Assembly (NCBI GenBank): GCA_016165875.1
Contig: JABBOT010000032.1
Coordinates: 1,985,613 to 2,049,612, forward strand
Direction of reading: 5' to 3'
Source: Acanthopleura granulata
Taxonomy: Eukaryota > Mollusca > Polyplacophora > Chitonida > Chitonidae
DNA: 64,000 nt
Both the position numbers and the translations under genes were made by a program. This document shows, in pieces, positions 46,894 to 56,934 of this stretch. The notes under the pieces were generated by a model. That model was given only the letters and a program-made list of their open reading frames with translations. It was not told the origin of the DNA and made no database searches. How positions within the stretch are numbered: the stretch's first letter is position 1; every line of letters starts with the position of its first letter.

Positions 46894-48888
46894 AATGAAT
46901 GAATGAATGATTATGGCTTAACGCCACATCGGCAATATCTCAGCCATATCGTGGCGAGAACAAGGTGGAAACACGAGACAGTTCAGGTTTTCGCTACTGA
47001 CGTGAGAACATTAAAAAGAAAAAAAAATGTTCAGATATGGGTTAAAATCAGGTAAGAAAACCAAAACAGTTAAAACTCGAAAACCAGCATATGAAGGAAA
47101 TTTTATGACAAATATTTATTTGGAGAATAAAATTTATATTTTATGATAAAGGCCAATGGCCTTCAAATATTTTATGACAGCGTCGCCAGCGATGCTGTCA
47201 AACAAATCATATATGGAGTTTGCTATGTAGAATCTTTGCCGCACATGGGCAAAGCCCACACAGTTAACCAGGATATGTTTGATTCCGTACTGCGCATCAC
47301 ATCCAACACACTTGGGAGCCCCGATCCAGGATAAAATTGTGTGTTAGACGAGAATGCCCAACGCCGCATCTTGTTAAAACCACTTGGACTCTACGAAACA
47401 TACCAAACGTATAAGAGTCATACCCTATGACAGGGTGAATGGCGTGCAGTTTGTTATCGACCTGAAGGTCCCATTCATCCTGCCAAAGGCGACAAATGTA
47501 TTTAAGAATATTAGATTTAAAATCAGTATAAGGAATTTTAATCTTAGATATGGGTTTACTAAGAGCAGCTTTCGCTTCCCTGTCTGCGACTGTGTTTCCG
47601 TGAATACCGGTATGACTTGGTATCCAACAGAATACCTTTGCCTCTTTTAATCAATTTTCTATGTAAGGCTAAAATTTCCAGAATAAGCGGGTTTTTAAAT
47701 TTATTATTCTTCAAGGCAGGAGAGCGAGTCACTGCATATCATTGCCCTCTGTGCACGCCCAGAGGAAACATATGATGAGGCCAGGAGTATAGCCCTGGCG
47801 TCTGCAGAAAAGATAGACGATGAAGACGGAAGACGAAGAGAAGAGACCCGCTGTTCTAAGACAGCCGCAGCCGCCACCCTGTCCCCATCCTTCGACCCTT
47901 CAGTATATGTAAATTTATAATCCGGATAATTAGCTTTTACTTCAGCGAAACTTTGCTCAATTATAAGAGGGTTTGTATCGGATTTCTTATGTTGACGTAG
48001 ATCAAATATTAATTTAGCTTGTGGAAGAAGCCAGGGAGGAGATTCCGGAAAAGAAACCGGAGCTATGTCCTCCAGCTTGATGTTAGCTTCCACAAGATGG
48101 TCCCGAACACGAGGACCAAAGGAAGAAATTTTGTTGGGACATTTATTATATTTATCTGCGTATGCTGGATTAAAAACACAGTCGTAGGCAGGGTTTGTTG
48201 GGTGAGCTTTAAGCTTTGTTGCATATTGAAGGCTCAGTTTAATACGTCGGTTATGTACAGAAGGCTCATTGGCTTCCACGTATAAACTCTCTACTGGTGA
48301 GGTTCTAAAGGCACCAAGGCTGAGCCTCAGCCTTGGTGATGAGGCTAAAACCATTGGCAACTGCCCATTTCTCGATCTTATTGAGACAAAGCTGCAGTTG
48401 CCGCTCGATGTTATTCATATTTTTAGCGCGGTAGCATATCAGGAAATCATCTACATATAAAGAACCCTCAATACCAGATGTTAATGTTTGAGCCAAGCTG
48501 TTAATTTTTATACTGAACAGTGTTGGTGAAAGGATACTGCCCTGGGGCACACCCATCTTTTGTTCGTAAGAGTCCGAAAGAGTGGACCCCAACCGTACCT
48601 TAAACTGACGATCAGATAAAAACTGAGATATAAATAAAGGTAAGCGACCTTTTAAACCCATATCAGCAAGGTCTTTTAAAATACCATATTTCCATGTGGT
48701 GTCGTAGGCCACATTGAATGTTTGATAAAAGCACGTTGGCTTCAAGAAACCAAACAAGTCTATCATTTATCATCCGTTCCATAGTCTTACAGATGCAACT
48801 GGTAAGAGCTATGGGACGGTAATTTCTCGGATCACTATGATCCTTACCCGGTTTAGGGACCGGGATAACATACGCCTCTCTGTTCATA
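46894..48888 (-). pseudogene. LINE copy C, 3' half of ORF2 with intact YVDD
   Basis: A 5'-truncated copy on the minus strand. The 3' tail is 'aatgaatgaatgaatga' on the plus strand. Upward in coordinates it shows the C-terminal zinc motif and RNase H (47,700-48,000, with YTEGSKDGDRVAAAAVLEQR). About 340 bases are missing near 48,340 relative to copy A. Then comes RT with LYVDDFLICY (about 48,430-48,461), GVPQGSILSPTLFS (about 48,530) and NYRPIALTSC (about 48,815), ending at about 48,888. The frame at 47,704-48,360 spans 218 residues. This is the only copy in the window with a readable catalytic YVDD. Confidence 0.8.
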
Positions 48889-49309
48889 CTGTGTGATACA
48901 TGCTGTACTTATCTTCCTTTAAGTAAGTCGCGCGAGAGTTATCTGCAGTAACTGGGGATGGCAGACGATAGAAATGCACAGTGAGTTGTCTTTTCCAGGC
49001 GATAACTTCTGATAAGCAGCAGGTAGCATTGTTCCAAAGGTTGATATGTATGCCCATAATATTCTACGAATAAATTGATGCCCTTTTTAATGCACTGACG
49101 CACATTTGTTTAGACGATTTGACAGTTGTTGTTTGAAACGGTTGGCCAGTTCCAAATTCCGATCTTTTCACTACTGTACAGAAATGACTACAGCCCTCAT
49201 GTGCTACCGCACACTCGGTTACGATTGGGGTGTACAGTTACATCTAAGTAGAATGCTGTGAAAATACATGCACCACAGACTATTTTTAAATGAAAGCTAG
49301 TCTTCTGGT
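48889..49309. other. No gene seen
   Basis: Short AT-rich spacer, no recognised feature. Confidence 0.4.
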
Positions 49310-49595
49310 AGGTTGGAGTTGTACTCTCTTGTTGGACAGGTCCGTTCAACTGGGGTGGGTGAGAGATGTGCACTGTTGTAATGAATGAACTATTCAAGTG
49401 GGGACTGTTGGGCAGGTGTATTCAACTGGGCACTGTTAGAATGTAGAGAAGGGTGGATGAGAGAAGTACACTCTTGTATTTAACAAACTAACTGGGGACT
49501 GTTCAACAAGTCTATTCAACTGGGGACTGTCAGTATCTAGAGACGGGTGGGTGAAAGATGTACACTCTAGTACTAAACCAATTGACTGGGGGTTA
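49310..49595. repeat. 94-bp tandem repeat, about three units
   Basis: Units 49,400-49,493 and 49,494-49,587 are the same length and share 'ggggactgtt', 'tattcaactggg.actgt', 'tagaga.gggtgg.tga' and 'gtacactct.gta'. An earlier unit, with a deletion, starts near 49,310. A fourth starts at 49,588 and is cut by the following foldback element. Confidence 0.8.
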
Positions 49596-49601
49596 TTAAA
49601 C

Positions 49602-49727
49602 AGGGACCAGTTGTTCAAAGCTGCGTTAATTTTAAGAGATGATGACAGAATTTTAGCCAAGAAAATGAATGTGACATCGGGTATTTAATGGCCTGTTAAA
49701 GTTAACAGCTTTAAACAACAGGTCCCT
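49602..49727. mobile_element. Small MITE-like element
   Basis: Imperfect inverted ends, 'agggaccagttgttcaaagc' on the left and the complement of 'gctttaaacaacaggtccct' on the right, enclose about 126 bases in total. No coding capacity. The arrangement fits a miniature inverted-repeat element. A clear target duplication is not visible. Confidence 0.6.
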
Positions 49728-50421
49728 GGTGTGTTCAACTAGTAACTGTCAGTGTAAATAAATTGTTTTAAACTGAAAATTATAAGACTATTATCGAATT
49801 ATGGATAAATTCTTGTCACGCCATTTCAGCGCAGAAACTAGAACAGTTTATCAAGCTGGTAAAGACCATTGCAAACTTATAAATGCAATATATATATACA
49901 GGAGCAAAATCACATACATGTATTTATATTTAAGGTCCCCGAGCCTAAACGGGCACTTTGGTTTCCTCCACCTGTAAACAACTTATTGTCTTAGTATAAT
50001 ACACACAGTATTCACAGAATAAAGAATAGAACCACTGAGGTGATGTCCCATTTGGTGTTGCAGGTTTATAATAAAACCCATGAAGTATGAATCCTCTGAG
50101 ACGTTCCACTAGACATCATGGTACTACATGTACATTTGAATTTAACAAAAGGGATTTTTTGATCGAGGTGGATCCTGTTACAGGCTGCACCATATTAACG
50201 GTGTAAGATAACCAGAATCAAGGTAATTTACATTTTTTTTACAAATTTTACTAGAATTGAAGCTAGACAGTATTTACATGTAAAAAAGTGACGAAGCTGA
50301 AAATAGAACTTTTTTGTATTAAGGGCACCAACTTCTTACAATAAATTCCAGCAAAATATAACCAGAACACTTCCAGACACTGTTTAGTGGAATTCATTTA
50401 TTGATCGGTTTTTAACAGCTT
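49728..50421. other. No gene seen
   Basis: AT-rich left flank of the LTR retrotransposon. The last four bases, GCTT (50,418-50,421), are repeated after the element at 59,092-59,095. Confidence 0.5.
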
Positions 50422-51263
50422 TGTTACGAGGCATATGTGGTGATTACATGTGTCCGGGTTGGGATCCGCGTAAGTTTAAGGCCCACACAAGGTGATTAAA
50501 TTCACGGTCGGGTTTAAGTTCGTTTGGCGTGACTGATTGTCCAGATGGGACAATCCTACATCACGGCCCAAGCTGAAATTCCCACAGATGTTCAAAGATG
50601 GTTCTCGCCGTTGGTCCCCATTAATGTTACCCAAAGGAGGAAAGAGAGCACCTCCAGACGATACATTAAGTGAGATAACGCAGGCTTCAAAATTTACGAC
50701 CGGTAACTTAGAAACAAAAGATTTACTTGTTCACTGCTATATAAGCGAATCCCCCAGTTTCAATTAAAAAGAGAAGCAGAAGTCTTTTGGCCACTCATAC
50801 GCTACGTTACTGTGCTTCCTAATACCCCCGATCTAAGACTATAACTTCTCTCCTTTGGAGATACCCTCCGCTTTCGGACTTCACCAAATTGAACTGGGAT
50901 TGACTTGTTTTGGCTGGCGGTCGCTCTCTCTACACTTTGAACCAGGGACAGCGGCACATAGTAAGTATAAGTAGTAAGTATATATTAAAGAACTCCTTTC
51001 TTGTTATTTAACCCCTTGTCGTTGTAGTCACTTTGTCCACAGGTTTATCTATAAAACTATATAGTTTTATAAAGGTTACGGGTATAGTTAGTGGCAACCT
51101 CAGCGCACAGTTTCCACTCTGCACGTTGTGTTACCTAGTTGTGCCTGACAAGACTATATAGGCTCCATCGTGAGGGTTTCCCTAAGACGCTTCCACTCAA
51201 AACGCTTCCTCTACAAACTCTGCGCTCGGATCAAGTAGCCACACGAACCCTTACCCCGTATCA
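50422..51263 (+). repeat. 5' LTR
   Basis: 842 bases, TG...CA ends. It carries a small hairpin GATTGTCC/GGACAATC at 50,534-50,554, an ATTAAA-type signal near 50,990, a palindromic TATA region at 51,050-51,071 and a second CTATATAGG near 51,153. Its partner is at 58,254-59,091. Confidence 0.95.
51050..51071. promoter_or_regulatory. Palindromic TATA region of the LTR
   Basis: A perfect 22-base palindrome with half-site TATAAAACTAT. TATAAAA can be read on either strand, so it is the best core-promoter candidate and is symmetric in both directions. The same palindrome is intact in the 3' LTR at 58,883-58,904. CTATATAGG about 100 bases downstream is an alternative TATA box. Confidence 0.6.
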
Positions 51264-51265
51264 AT

Positions 51266-51281
51266 TGGCAGCAGAGCGTGG
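51266..51281 (+). promoter_or_regulatory. Primer-binding site candidate
   Basis: TGGCAGCAGAGCGTGG starts two bases after the 5' LTR. It begins TGG, as expected for pairing with a tRNA CCA end. It resembles the complement of initiator methionine tRNA with a few mismatches, so the primer identity is uncertain. Confidence 0.6.
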
Positions 51282-51363
51282 TTTGTTTCAAAGTGACACA
51301 TCGACAAATCTCTGGTATACAGTTCTAAGGTAAGTGTTTTTAATCTTTGTAACTTAGAGAAAA

Positions 51364-52413
51364 ATGGCCCAAAGCAACAGAAACCAGGGTATTCAGGGAG
51401 TTCCATTAGGATATAGTCTTAGATCCGAGGGATCACCAATATCGACTGAAATCACTTCTGATTCGGCTGCCAATTCCAACCCAGATGTCGAACAATTCCT
51501 ACAGCCAATTTCTACCGTTCCTACCAGTTTGGCACATCAAAATTCAGAAACGGCTAGGATACTATCATCTATTACAGGCTCTAATTCTAGAGGGCATACT
51601 TCGCCGGGGCCAAATGGTGTACCAGCCCCAAAATCATTCACAGGTAAACCTGATGACGATTTTCAAGCCTTTCTAGATCATTTCATAACCTATGCCGATG
51701 TTTTAGGCTGGTCAGACGCCCAAAGATCGAACATTTTTAAAATGTATTTAAGCGGACCTGCGCAATCTTTTTACTCTGGATTATCGGATTCAGTGAAACA
51801 AAATTTCGGACAATTGGTAGATTCGTTCACAAACCGTTTCGACGGTCCCGAAATGCGTTGGGCGAGAGACAGTGCGCTCTACGCCAGACGACAGAGGATG
51901 AACGAGCCGCTAGAGGAATTTATAACAGATATTACACATCTCTGTAAAAGAGCTAGGAAATCGGATGTTGAGACCTTATCATTCTTTATGCAGGTATTTA
52001 ACCCTTTTCTAAGGTCCCATGTAATTTTTGAAAAACCGCAAAATTTAGAAGATGCGGTAAACAAAGCCAGATTAGCTGAGAGTGCGTATCCAAGCGCCGT
52101 CAGCACTGCCGCCTTAAGTTCGCAAGCTGCGAAGCAGCAACCAATCACAAAGTCTCAGCCTGATAGCCACACCTCCTCAAATTCAAAAGATTTCGACCGT
52201 TTTCGAGCCGTCGACGGCACTCCTATTTGTAGATCATGCCAGCGACTAGGCCACATGGCGAAGGACTTCCCCGAGAAAACAAAAACTAAACCATTCTGTA
52301 ATTATTGTAAAACTCCTGGCCATGTAATCAACGATTACCGAAAAAGAAAGAGAAACAATGCCAGACGACAATCCTCGCAGCCTAACAATTCGAGTAACGT
52401 GCCTTTAAACTAG
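51364..52413 (+). CDS. Gag protein, with altered zinc knuckles
   Basis: 349 codons from ATG at 51,364 to TAG at 52,411-52,413. The N-terminal 90 residues are Ser/Asn-rich. A retrotransposon gag capsid-like region follows (about residues 95-240, with GPAQSFYSGLSDSV and FTNRFDGPEMRWARDSALYA). The C-terminus has two zinc-knuckle-like motifs, CRSCQRLGHMAKDF (52,228-52,269) and CNYCKTPGHVINDY (52,297-52,338). In both, the last position, normally Cys, is Phe or Tyr; each would need one base change from TGC/TGT. It forms the virus-like particle in the family. Its stop codon lies just behind the frameshift site that links it to pol. Confidence 0.9.
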   Translation: MAQSNRNQGIQGVPLGYSLRSEGSPISTEITSDSAANSNPDVEQFLQPISTVPTSLAHQNSETARILSSITGSNSRGHTSPGPNGVPAPKSFTGKPDDDFQAFLDHFITYADVLGWSDAQRSNIFKMYLSGPAQSFYSGLSDSVKQNFGQLVDSFTNRFDGPEMRWARDSALYARRQRMNEPLEEFITDITHLCKRARKSDVETLSFFMQVFNPFLRSHVIFEKPQNLEDAVNKARLAESAYPSAVSTAALSSQAAKQQPITKSQPDSHTSSNSKDFDRFRAVDGTPICRSCQRLGHMAKDFPEKTKTKPFCNYCKTPGHVINDYRKRKRNNARRQSSQPNNSSNVPLN

Positions 52414-53645
52414 AGGAAGTTCACTATAACTGGGAGGATAGTGAACTTCAGGTAGGAAGAGTTCGATTTCCAAATTCTAATCAAAACATTTCAGACTCGA
52501 AACTCAATGCCAGTGATAATACTACATCTCCCAGACCTAGGGAAAGTACAACGGCTAGTTTAGCCATCAGAGGCAAATCCACCCGGGTTAAGCTAAATTC
52601 TAGACCCCCACCAGAGCCTCAGCATTCTTCTTTAAGAAATTCGAGTGATTCTAATTTTAATTATATTTCCCCAGATAAAATCACTTTTGAAAATAAATGT
52701 AGTTTTGGAAATAGCACCTCCGAGAGAAACTTTAAAGAAGTAGGTATCCAAACGGATGCTAGCGTCCCCAAATCCCCTGAAACAGCCACTATTAACAAAG
52801 GCACCCTGCAACTTTCGCCTATTGATGTAAATTCAAACGGACTGAAAGGTGACCGTGCTGACTGTGGGACGATAGGTGATTCTAACTTGAATCTGCTCTC
52901 TAATGCCATTGTTCATCTGTTGAGTTTTATTATCATTGTGTTTATTGTTATTGTAAATGTTGGAAAGGAATTGGTTACAACGTTGCTCAGTTACAACCCA
53001 CGGCTTCCACACAGCTGTGTTGATCTCTTCGAGAAACACAGACGTCACACCGAGCCGTCATTTGTTAAACCAGCCGATGTCGACATACCTGTGGATTCGA
53101 AAAATGTAACTGAAACCAAGAAGGTAATTTTAGCTTCAATTGCTAGCTCTGTTCGTGCTAAGGTTAGTGACTCAACTGTCTCTGTTCTTATAGACACAGG
53201 TGCTGGAGTAAGTGTTATTCAAAATGAGTTTAGACTTAGGGACCCAACGCTAAGAATGCTCCCTCTTACAGCTTCTGACATGCCTACCGTCGTTTCTGCT
53301 AATAGATCTGTTATCAAGATATTAGGCACACTGTCCTTACCATTAGAGATCGGTAAATTACATATTCTCCATAAGGTATATGTCGTAGCTGATTTGACAT
53401 ATGAAGTCATACTAGGTACTGATTTCTTGTCTACCTATGGTGGTCACATTAATTTTGATGAGGGAACGTTCCAACTTCGAGGTTCGGAGATTGTTAAGCT
53501 ACAAAAGAAGTATAATCTAACCGGTGCAAGCAAGGTTTGCGCCTTCATTCATGTCGAATTAAATGCAAATTCCCAAACTGTCTTTATGGCTAAAGTCCAC
53601 AATGGTTTTCTTGAGGGATGTTCTGGATTATTTGAGCCTAATTAA
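52398..53645 (+). CDS. Pol N-terminal part: linker, hydrophobic segment, aspartic protease
   Basis: The frame is open from 52,398 and would be entered by frameshifting. About 160 residues of Ser/Asn-rich linker precede a strongly hydrophobic segment (52,908-52,963, IVHLLSFIIIVFIVIV), long enough to span a membrane. The retropepsin-like protease follows, with the active site LIDTGAG (Asp codon 53,193-53,195) and the ILGTDFL flap-side motif (about 53,410). The frame is cut by TAA at 53,643-53,645, after which the same frame continues as coding. The stop would prevent synthesis of RT from this copy. Read-through is possible but there is no sign of a read-through context. Confidence 0.85.
   Translation, partial: RAFKLEEVHYNWEDSELQVGRVRFPNSNQNISDSKLNASDNTTSPRPRESTTASLAIRGKSTRVKLNSRPPPEPQHSSLRNSSDSNFNYISPDKITFENKCSFGNSTSERNFKEVGIQTDASVPKSPETATINKGTLQLSPIDVNSNGLKGDRADCGTIGDSNLNLLSNAIVHLLSFIIIVFIVIVNVGKELVTTLLSYNPRLPHSCVDLFEKHRRHTEPSFVKPADVDIPVDSKNVTETKKVILASIASSVRAKVSDSTVSVLIDTGAGVSVIQNEFRLRDPTLRMLPLTASDMPTVVSANRSVIKILGTLSLPLEIGKLHILHKVYVVADLTYEVILGTDFLSTYGGHINFDEGTFQLRGSEIVKLQKKYNLTGASKVCAFIHVELNANSQTVFMAKVHNGFLEGCSGLFEPN
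52404..52449 (+). promoter_or_regulatory. -1 programmed ribosomal frameshift signal
   Basis: The heptamer T TTA AAC (52,404-52,410) sits in the gag reading frame as the codons TTA AAC immediately before the gag TAG. A five-base spacer (TAGAG) is followed by a perfect 12-bp hairpin, GAAGTTCACTAT (52,416-52,427) with ATAGTGAACTTC (52,438-52,449) and a 10-base loop. Slipping back one base moves ribosomes into the pol frame, which is open from 52,398 onward. All three elements (slippery site, spacer, stem) have the canonical form for -1 frameshifting. Confidence 0.9.
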
Positions 53646-56285
53646 GATTTATACGGTAAGAAGGGCGTAATTGGAGCCCGAGCTTTAGTCACCGTTGTTA
53701 ATGGTCTTATCCCTATCAGAATGTTAAATCCCAGCGGGGAATCAGTTCACATAAGAGACTTACTGAACTTGGGAACATTTTCAGCAGATCAGTTTAATGT
53801 TTATCCTAGTGTAGAGTCCCCTGCGGAGCATGTGAATGCCGTCTCGCTAGATAGTCCTTCTTCCCCAGGTGGTAACTGTAATCCCTTTAATGACCCTCCT
53901 GCGGTTGACTTAAGTAATTCTGAATTGGACACAGACCAAAAGGGCAAACTTGAGAAGTTGTTGATGGACTACAGAGATGTGTTCGCAAATGATGATTCAG
54001 AATTATCTAAAAGCTCAACAATTAAGCATAGGATAGAGACGGGTGACCACGCCCCCATTAGACAAAGGCCCTATAGAGTGGGCCAAGCTCAGCGACAGGT
54101 CATAGATGATCACATACGTAAGATGCTAGACCAGGATGTAATTGAGGAAAGTCAGTCTCCATGGGCAAGTCCAGTAGTGTTAGTTAAAAAGCCCGACAAC
54201 TCTATACGTTTCTGTGTGGACTATAGGAAATTAAACTCTGTCACATACAAGGATTCATATCCGTTACCAAGGATGGAAGAATCATTCCAAGCAATCTCAG
54301 GCAAGTGCGCTGCTTACTTTAGTACTTTGGACCTTAGAAGTGGTTACTGGCAGATAGAGTTGGATCCTCAGACTGCAGATAGAACTGCCTTCATAGTACA
54401 CTCGGGTCTTTATCAGTTTACCCGACTTCCCTTTGGAGTCACAAATGCCCCCAGTTCATTCCAACGAGTTATGGAAAGTGTTCTTCGAGGTTTAACCTAT
54501 GATATCTGCCTCATTTATATCGATGATATAATTGTATTCTCTCCGAGTTTTGAAGATCTTCTTAAACATCTAGAAGCGGTATTCCAGCGACTTAAGGAGG
54601 CCAGGTTAAGGCTGAAGCCTCAAAAGTGCAATTTTGCTTGCAGAGAGGTAAAGTATTTGGGTCATGTGGTATCTAAAGATGGAATTCGTACAGATCCAGA
54701 GAAATGCAGGGTTATCAATGAGTACCCAAGGCCCAGGAACCTTAAAGAACTTAGAAGTTTCACAGGTTTGGCTAATTACTATCGGAAATTTGTGAAAGGA
54801 TTTTCGGCCATAGCCGCTCCTCTAAATGAGCTCACAAAGAAGGACAAACCGTTTATGTGGTCTGCTGAATGCCAGGAAGCTTTTGAAAACCTAAAGCTTG
54901 CGCTAAGTAACCCTCCTGTGTTAATCTTTCCCGACTTCACCAAGCCATTTAAACTCTGTACAGACGCTAGTGACTTAGGAATAGGTATGATTCTAGCTCA
55001 GGACAAAGATGGAAAAGAGGCTGTAGTAGCACATGCAGGTAGGTCGCTAACCATCCATGAGAAAAATTATAGCATTACCGAGAAAGAGGCACTTGCTGTA
55101 GTAGCCGGTATCAAGTATTTCAGGCCTTATCTGTATGGTAGGCATTTCACTGTGATAACCGACCATAGCGCCCTCCGATGGCTTCTGGAGCTTAAGGAAC
55201 CTTCTGGAAGATTAGCACGCTGGGCTATGGCTCTCCAGGAGTTCGACTTTACAGTAGTTCATCGAGCAGGTAGAGTTCATGAAAATGCCGACGGGTTGTC
55301 TAGAATTCCTTTTAAATCATCTGAGGTAAGCAAATCCACAGCTAAAGAAGTCAGTATCAATGCCTTGGATCTCCCCTTGGCTCAGCTCTCTGACTTTCAA
55401 AGGCAAGATCCGACAACCTCCATGCTAATAGCATACTTAGAAAACAAGCAGCTGTCGTCAAAAGATGCCGACGCTAGAACTATTTTGCTAACAGTTGATC
55501 ACTATGCTCTGGATTCGGATGGTATCCTTCATCGCATTTCTATATCTGACAAAAGTCCAGCCAATTCGAAAGGGCTGTTATTTGTTGTTCCAAACCAACT
55601 AAGGAAACAGATATTATGCGCTTATCACGACGATCCCACTGGTGGTCATTTTGGCATTAGTAAGACCTATGAGAAAATTAAACGACGTTACTTTTGGCAC
55701 GGCATGTATGCTGACACTGAACATTGGGTTAAAACTTGCACTAAGTGTAATACTAGGAAGACACCTAAATATTGTCGCAAAGCTCCTCTAAATCCCCTAC
55801 CTCCCGTAGAAAGTGCATTCGACCGAATCGCTATTGACTGTGTCGGCCCACTACCCACAACGACTCAAGGTAATAAGTATATTGTCGTAATTACGGATTA
55901 CATGACCCGTTTCCCGGAAGCCTTCGCCGTCCCGTCAATTGAGGCGCCTGTAATTGCCAAAGTCTTTTATAATGAGATAATATGTCGCCATGGGTCACCC
56001 AAGGTGTTATTATCCGATAGGGGTACAAATTTTCTCTCGCGCCTTGTCCAAGAGTGGTGTAAGTTGTTTAATACCAAGCATGTAAAAACAAGCTCTTTCC
56101 ATCCCCAAACTGATGGCCTTACGGAAAAGTTCAACGGAACCCTGGTAACGGGTATTTCAATGTTTACAAACGGCTCACAGGATGATTGGGATACCTACAT
56201 ACCATCCATTTTGTTCCCTTACAGAACGTCCCATGCTCTTGAAAGTACAGGTCTCACCCCCCTTTCATTTGTTGTATGGCCGTGA
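53646..56285 (+). CDS. Pol: reverse transcriptase, RNase H, integrase core
   Basis: It continues the protease frame after the stop; the first ATG is 53,721 (854 residues). RT covers about residues 100-300, with the catalytic YIDDII box at 54,516. RNase H starts with [11 protein letters not shown] (about residue 412), then [10 protein letters not shown] and [10 protein letters not shown]. Integrase has the HH-CC zinc module ([10 protein letters not shown], about residue 636, to CTKCNTRK, about residue 673). The DDE core is [16 protein letters not shown] and DGLTEKFNG, at about residues 706, 766 and 802. The frame ends at 56,285 because the C-run at 56,257-56,262 has one base too many. Reading is restored in the next frame at the start of [10 protein letters not shown]. 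Confidence 0.9.
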   Translation, partial: DLYGKKGVIGARALVTVVNGLIPIRMLNPSGESVHIRDLLNLGTFSADQFNVYPSVESPAEHVNAVSLDSPSSPGGNCNPFNDPPAVDLSNSELDTDQKGKLEKLLMDYRDVFANDDSELSKSSTIKHRIETGDHAPIRQRPYRVGQAQRQVIDDHIRKMLDQDVIEESQSPWASPVVLVKKPDNSIRFCVDYRKLNSVTYKDSYPLPRMEESFQAISGKCAAYFSTLDLRSGYWQIELDPQTADRTAFIVHSGLYQFTRLPFGVTNAPSSFQRVMESVLRGLTYDICLIYIDDIIVFSPSFEDLLKHLEAVFQRLKEARLRLKPQKCNFACREVKYLGHVVSKDGIRTDPEKCRVINEYPRPRNLKELRSFTGLANYYRKFVKGFSAIAAPLNELTKKDKPFMWSAECQEAFENLKLALSNPPVLIFPDFTKPFKLCTDASDLGIGMILAQDKDGKEAVVAHAGRSLTIHEKNYSITEKEALAVVAGIKYFRPYLYGRHFTVITDHSALRWLLELKEPSGRLARWAMALQEFDFTVVHRAGRVHENADGLSRIPFKSSEVSKSTAKEVSINALDLPLAQLSDFQRQDPTTSMLIAYLENKQLSSKDADARTILLTVDHYALDSDGILHRISISDKSPANSKGLLFVVPNQLRKQILCAYHDDPTGGHFGISKTYEKIKRRYFWHGMYADTEHWVKTCTKCNTRKTPKYCRKAPLNPLPPVESAFDRIAIDCVGPLPTTTQGNKYIVVITDYMTRFPEAFAVPSIEAPVIAKVFYNEIICRHGSPKVLLSDRGTNFLSRLVQEWCKLFNTKHVKTSSFHPQTDGLTEKFNGTLVTGISMFTNGSQDDWDTYIPSILFPYRTSHALESTGLTPLSFVVWP

Positions 56286-56934
56286 GGCTAACCTACCGAT
56301 AGATGTTACTTTACATAGTAAAGACGGTAACCCACTATCATTCAGTGAATGCTTGGATGAGATTAAAGCTAACTTACAAGTAGCCCAAACACTGGCACGA
56401 GCTAACTTGTCAATTTCTAAAGATCGTATGAAAAAGAACTATGACAGAAACGCTAGGCCTCCACCCTACAAGGTTGGTGATTTAGTGTGGTTACATAACC
56501 CAAAAATCCGGAAAGGACTTAGTAAAAAGCTGTCCCATCCATGGGAAGGACCCTTCATAGTGCAATCTATGTCCAGTAATTGCACATATCGTCTAAGGCG
56601 GATTAACGGTAGAATGTTGGGTACCCTTATTCACTCTAATCGCCTCAAGCCTTGTTTGCATCCAGATACTAGACAAATAGGTTCTGGTATCAACACCGAG
56701 GACGGTCCTACAGCAAATCCGAACCCAAATACACAATCATCACCAGAGGGTAGCACCGATGTAACCGATGACATATGGACAGTGGAAAAGATTTTACGTC
56801 ACAAGAAGGTAAAAGGAGTTAACTATTATAAGATCAAGTGGGCAGGATATGGTCCCAAACACAATACTTGGGAACCCGAGTCACACATTTTGGATCAGTC
56901 TCTTATTGATAATTTTCATGGTAATGATAAATAA
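56263..56934 (+). CDS. Pol C-terminus: end of integrase and chromodomain
   Basis: In the frame after the C-run shift the protein continues [19 protein letters not shown]-like region follows with [40 protein letters not shown] and [13 protein letters not shown] chromodomain comes last (56,776-56,925), with [20 protein letters not shown] and [20 protein letters not shown]. The aromatic cage positions (Y/W, W, W) are present. Chromodomains of this kind direct integration to modified chromatin. The frame ends at TAA 56,932-56,934. Confidence 0.9.
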   Translation, partial: FHLLYGREANLPIDVTLHSKDGNPLSFSECLDEIKANLQVAQTLARANLSISKDRMKKNYDRNARPPPYKVGDLVWLHNPKIRKGLSKKLSHPWEGPFIVQSMSSNCTYRLRRINGRMLGTLIHSNRLKPCLHPDTRQIGSGINTEDGPTANPNPNTQSSPEGSTDVTDDIWTVEKILRHKKVKGVNYYKIKWAGYGPKHNTWEPESHILDQSLIDNFHGNDK

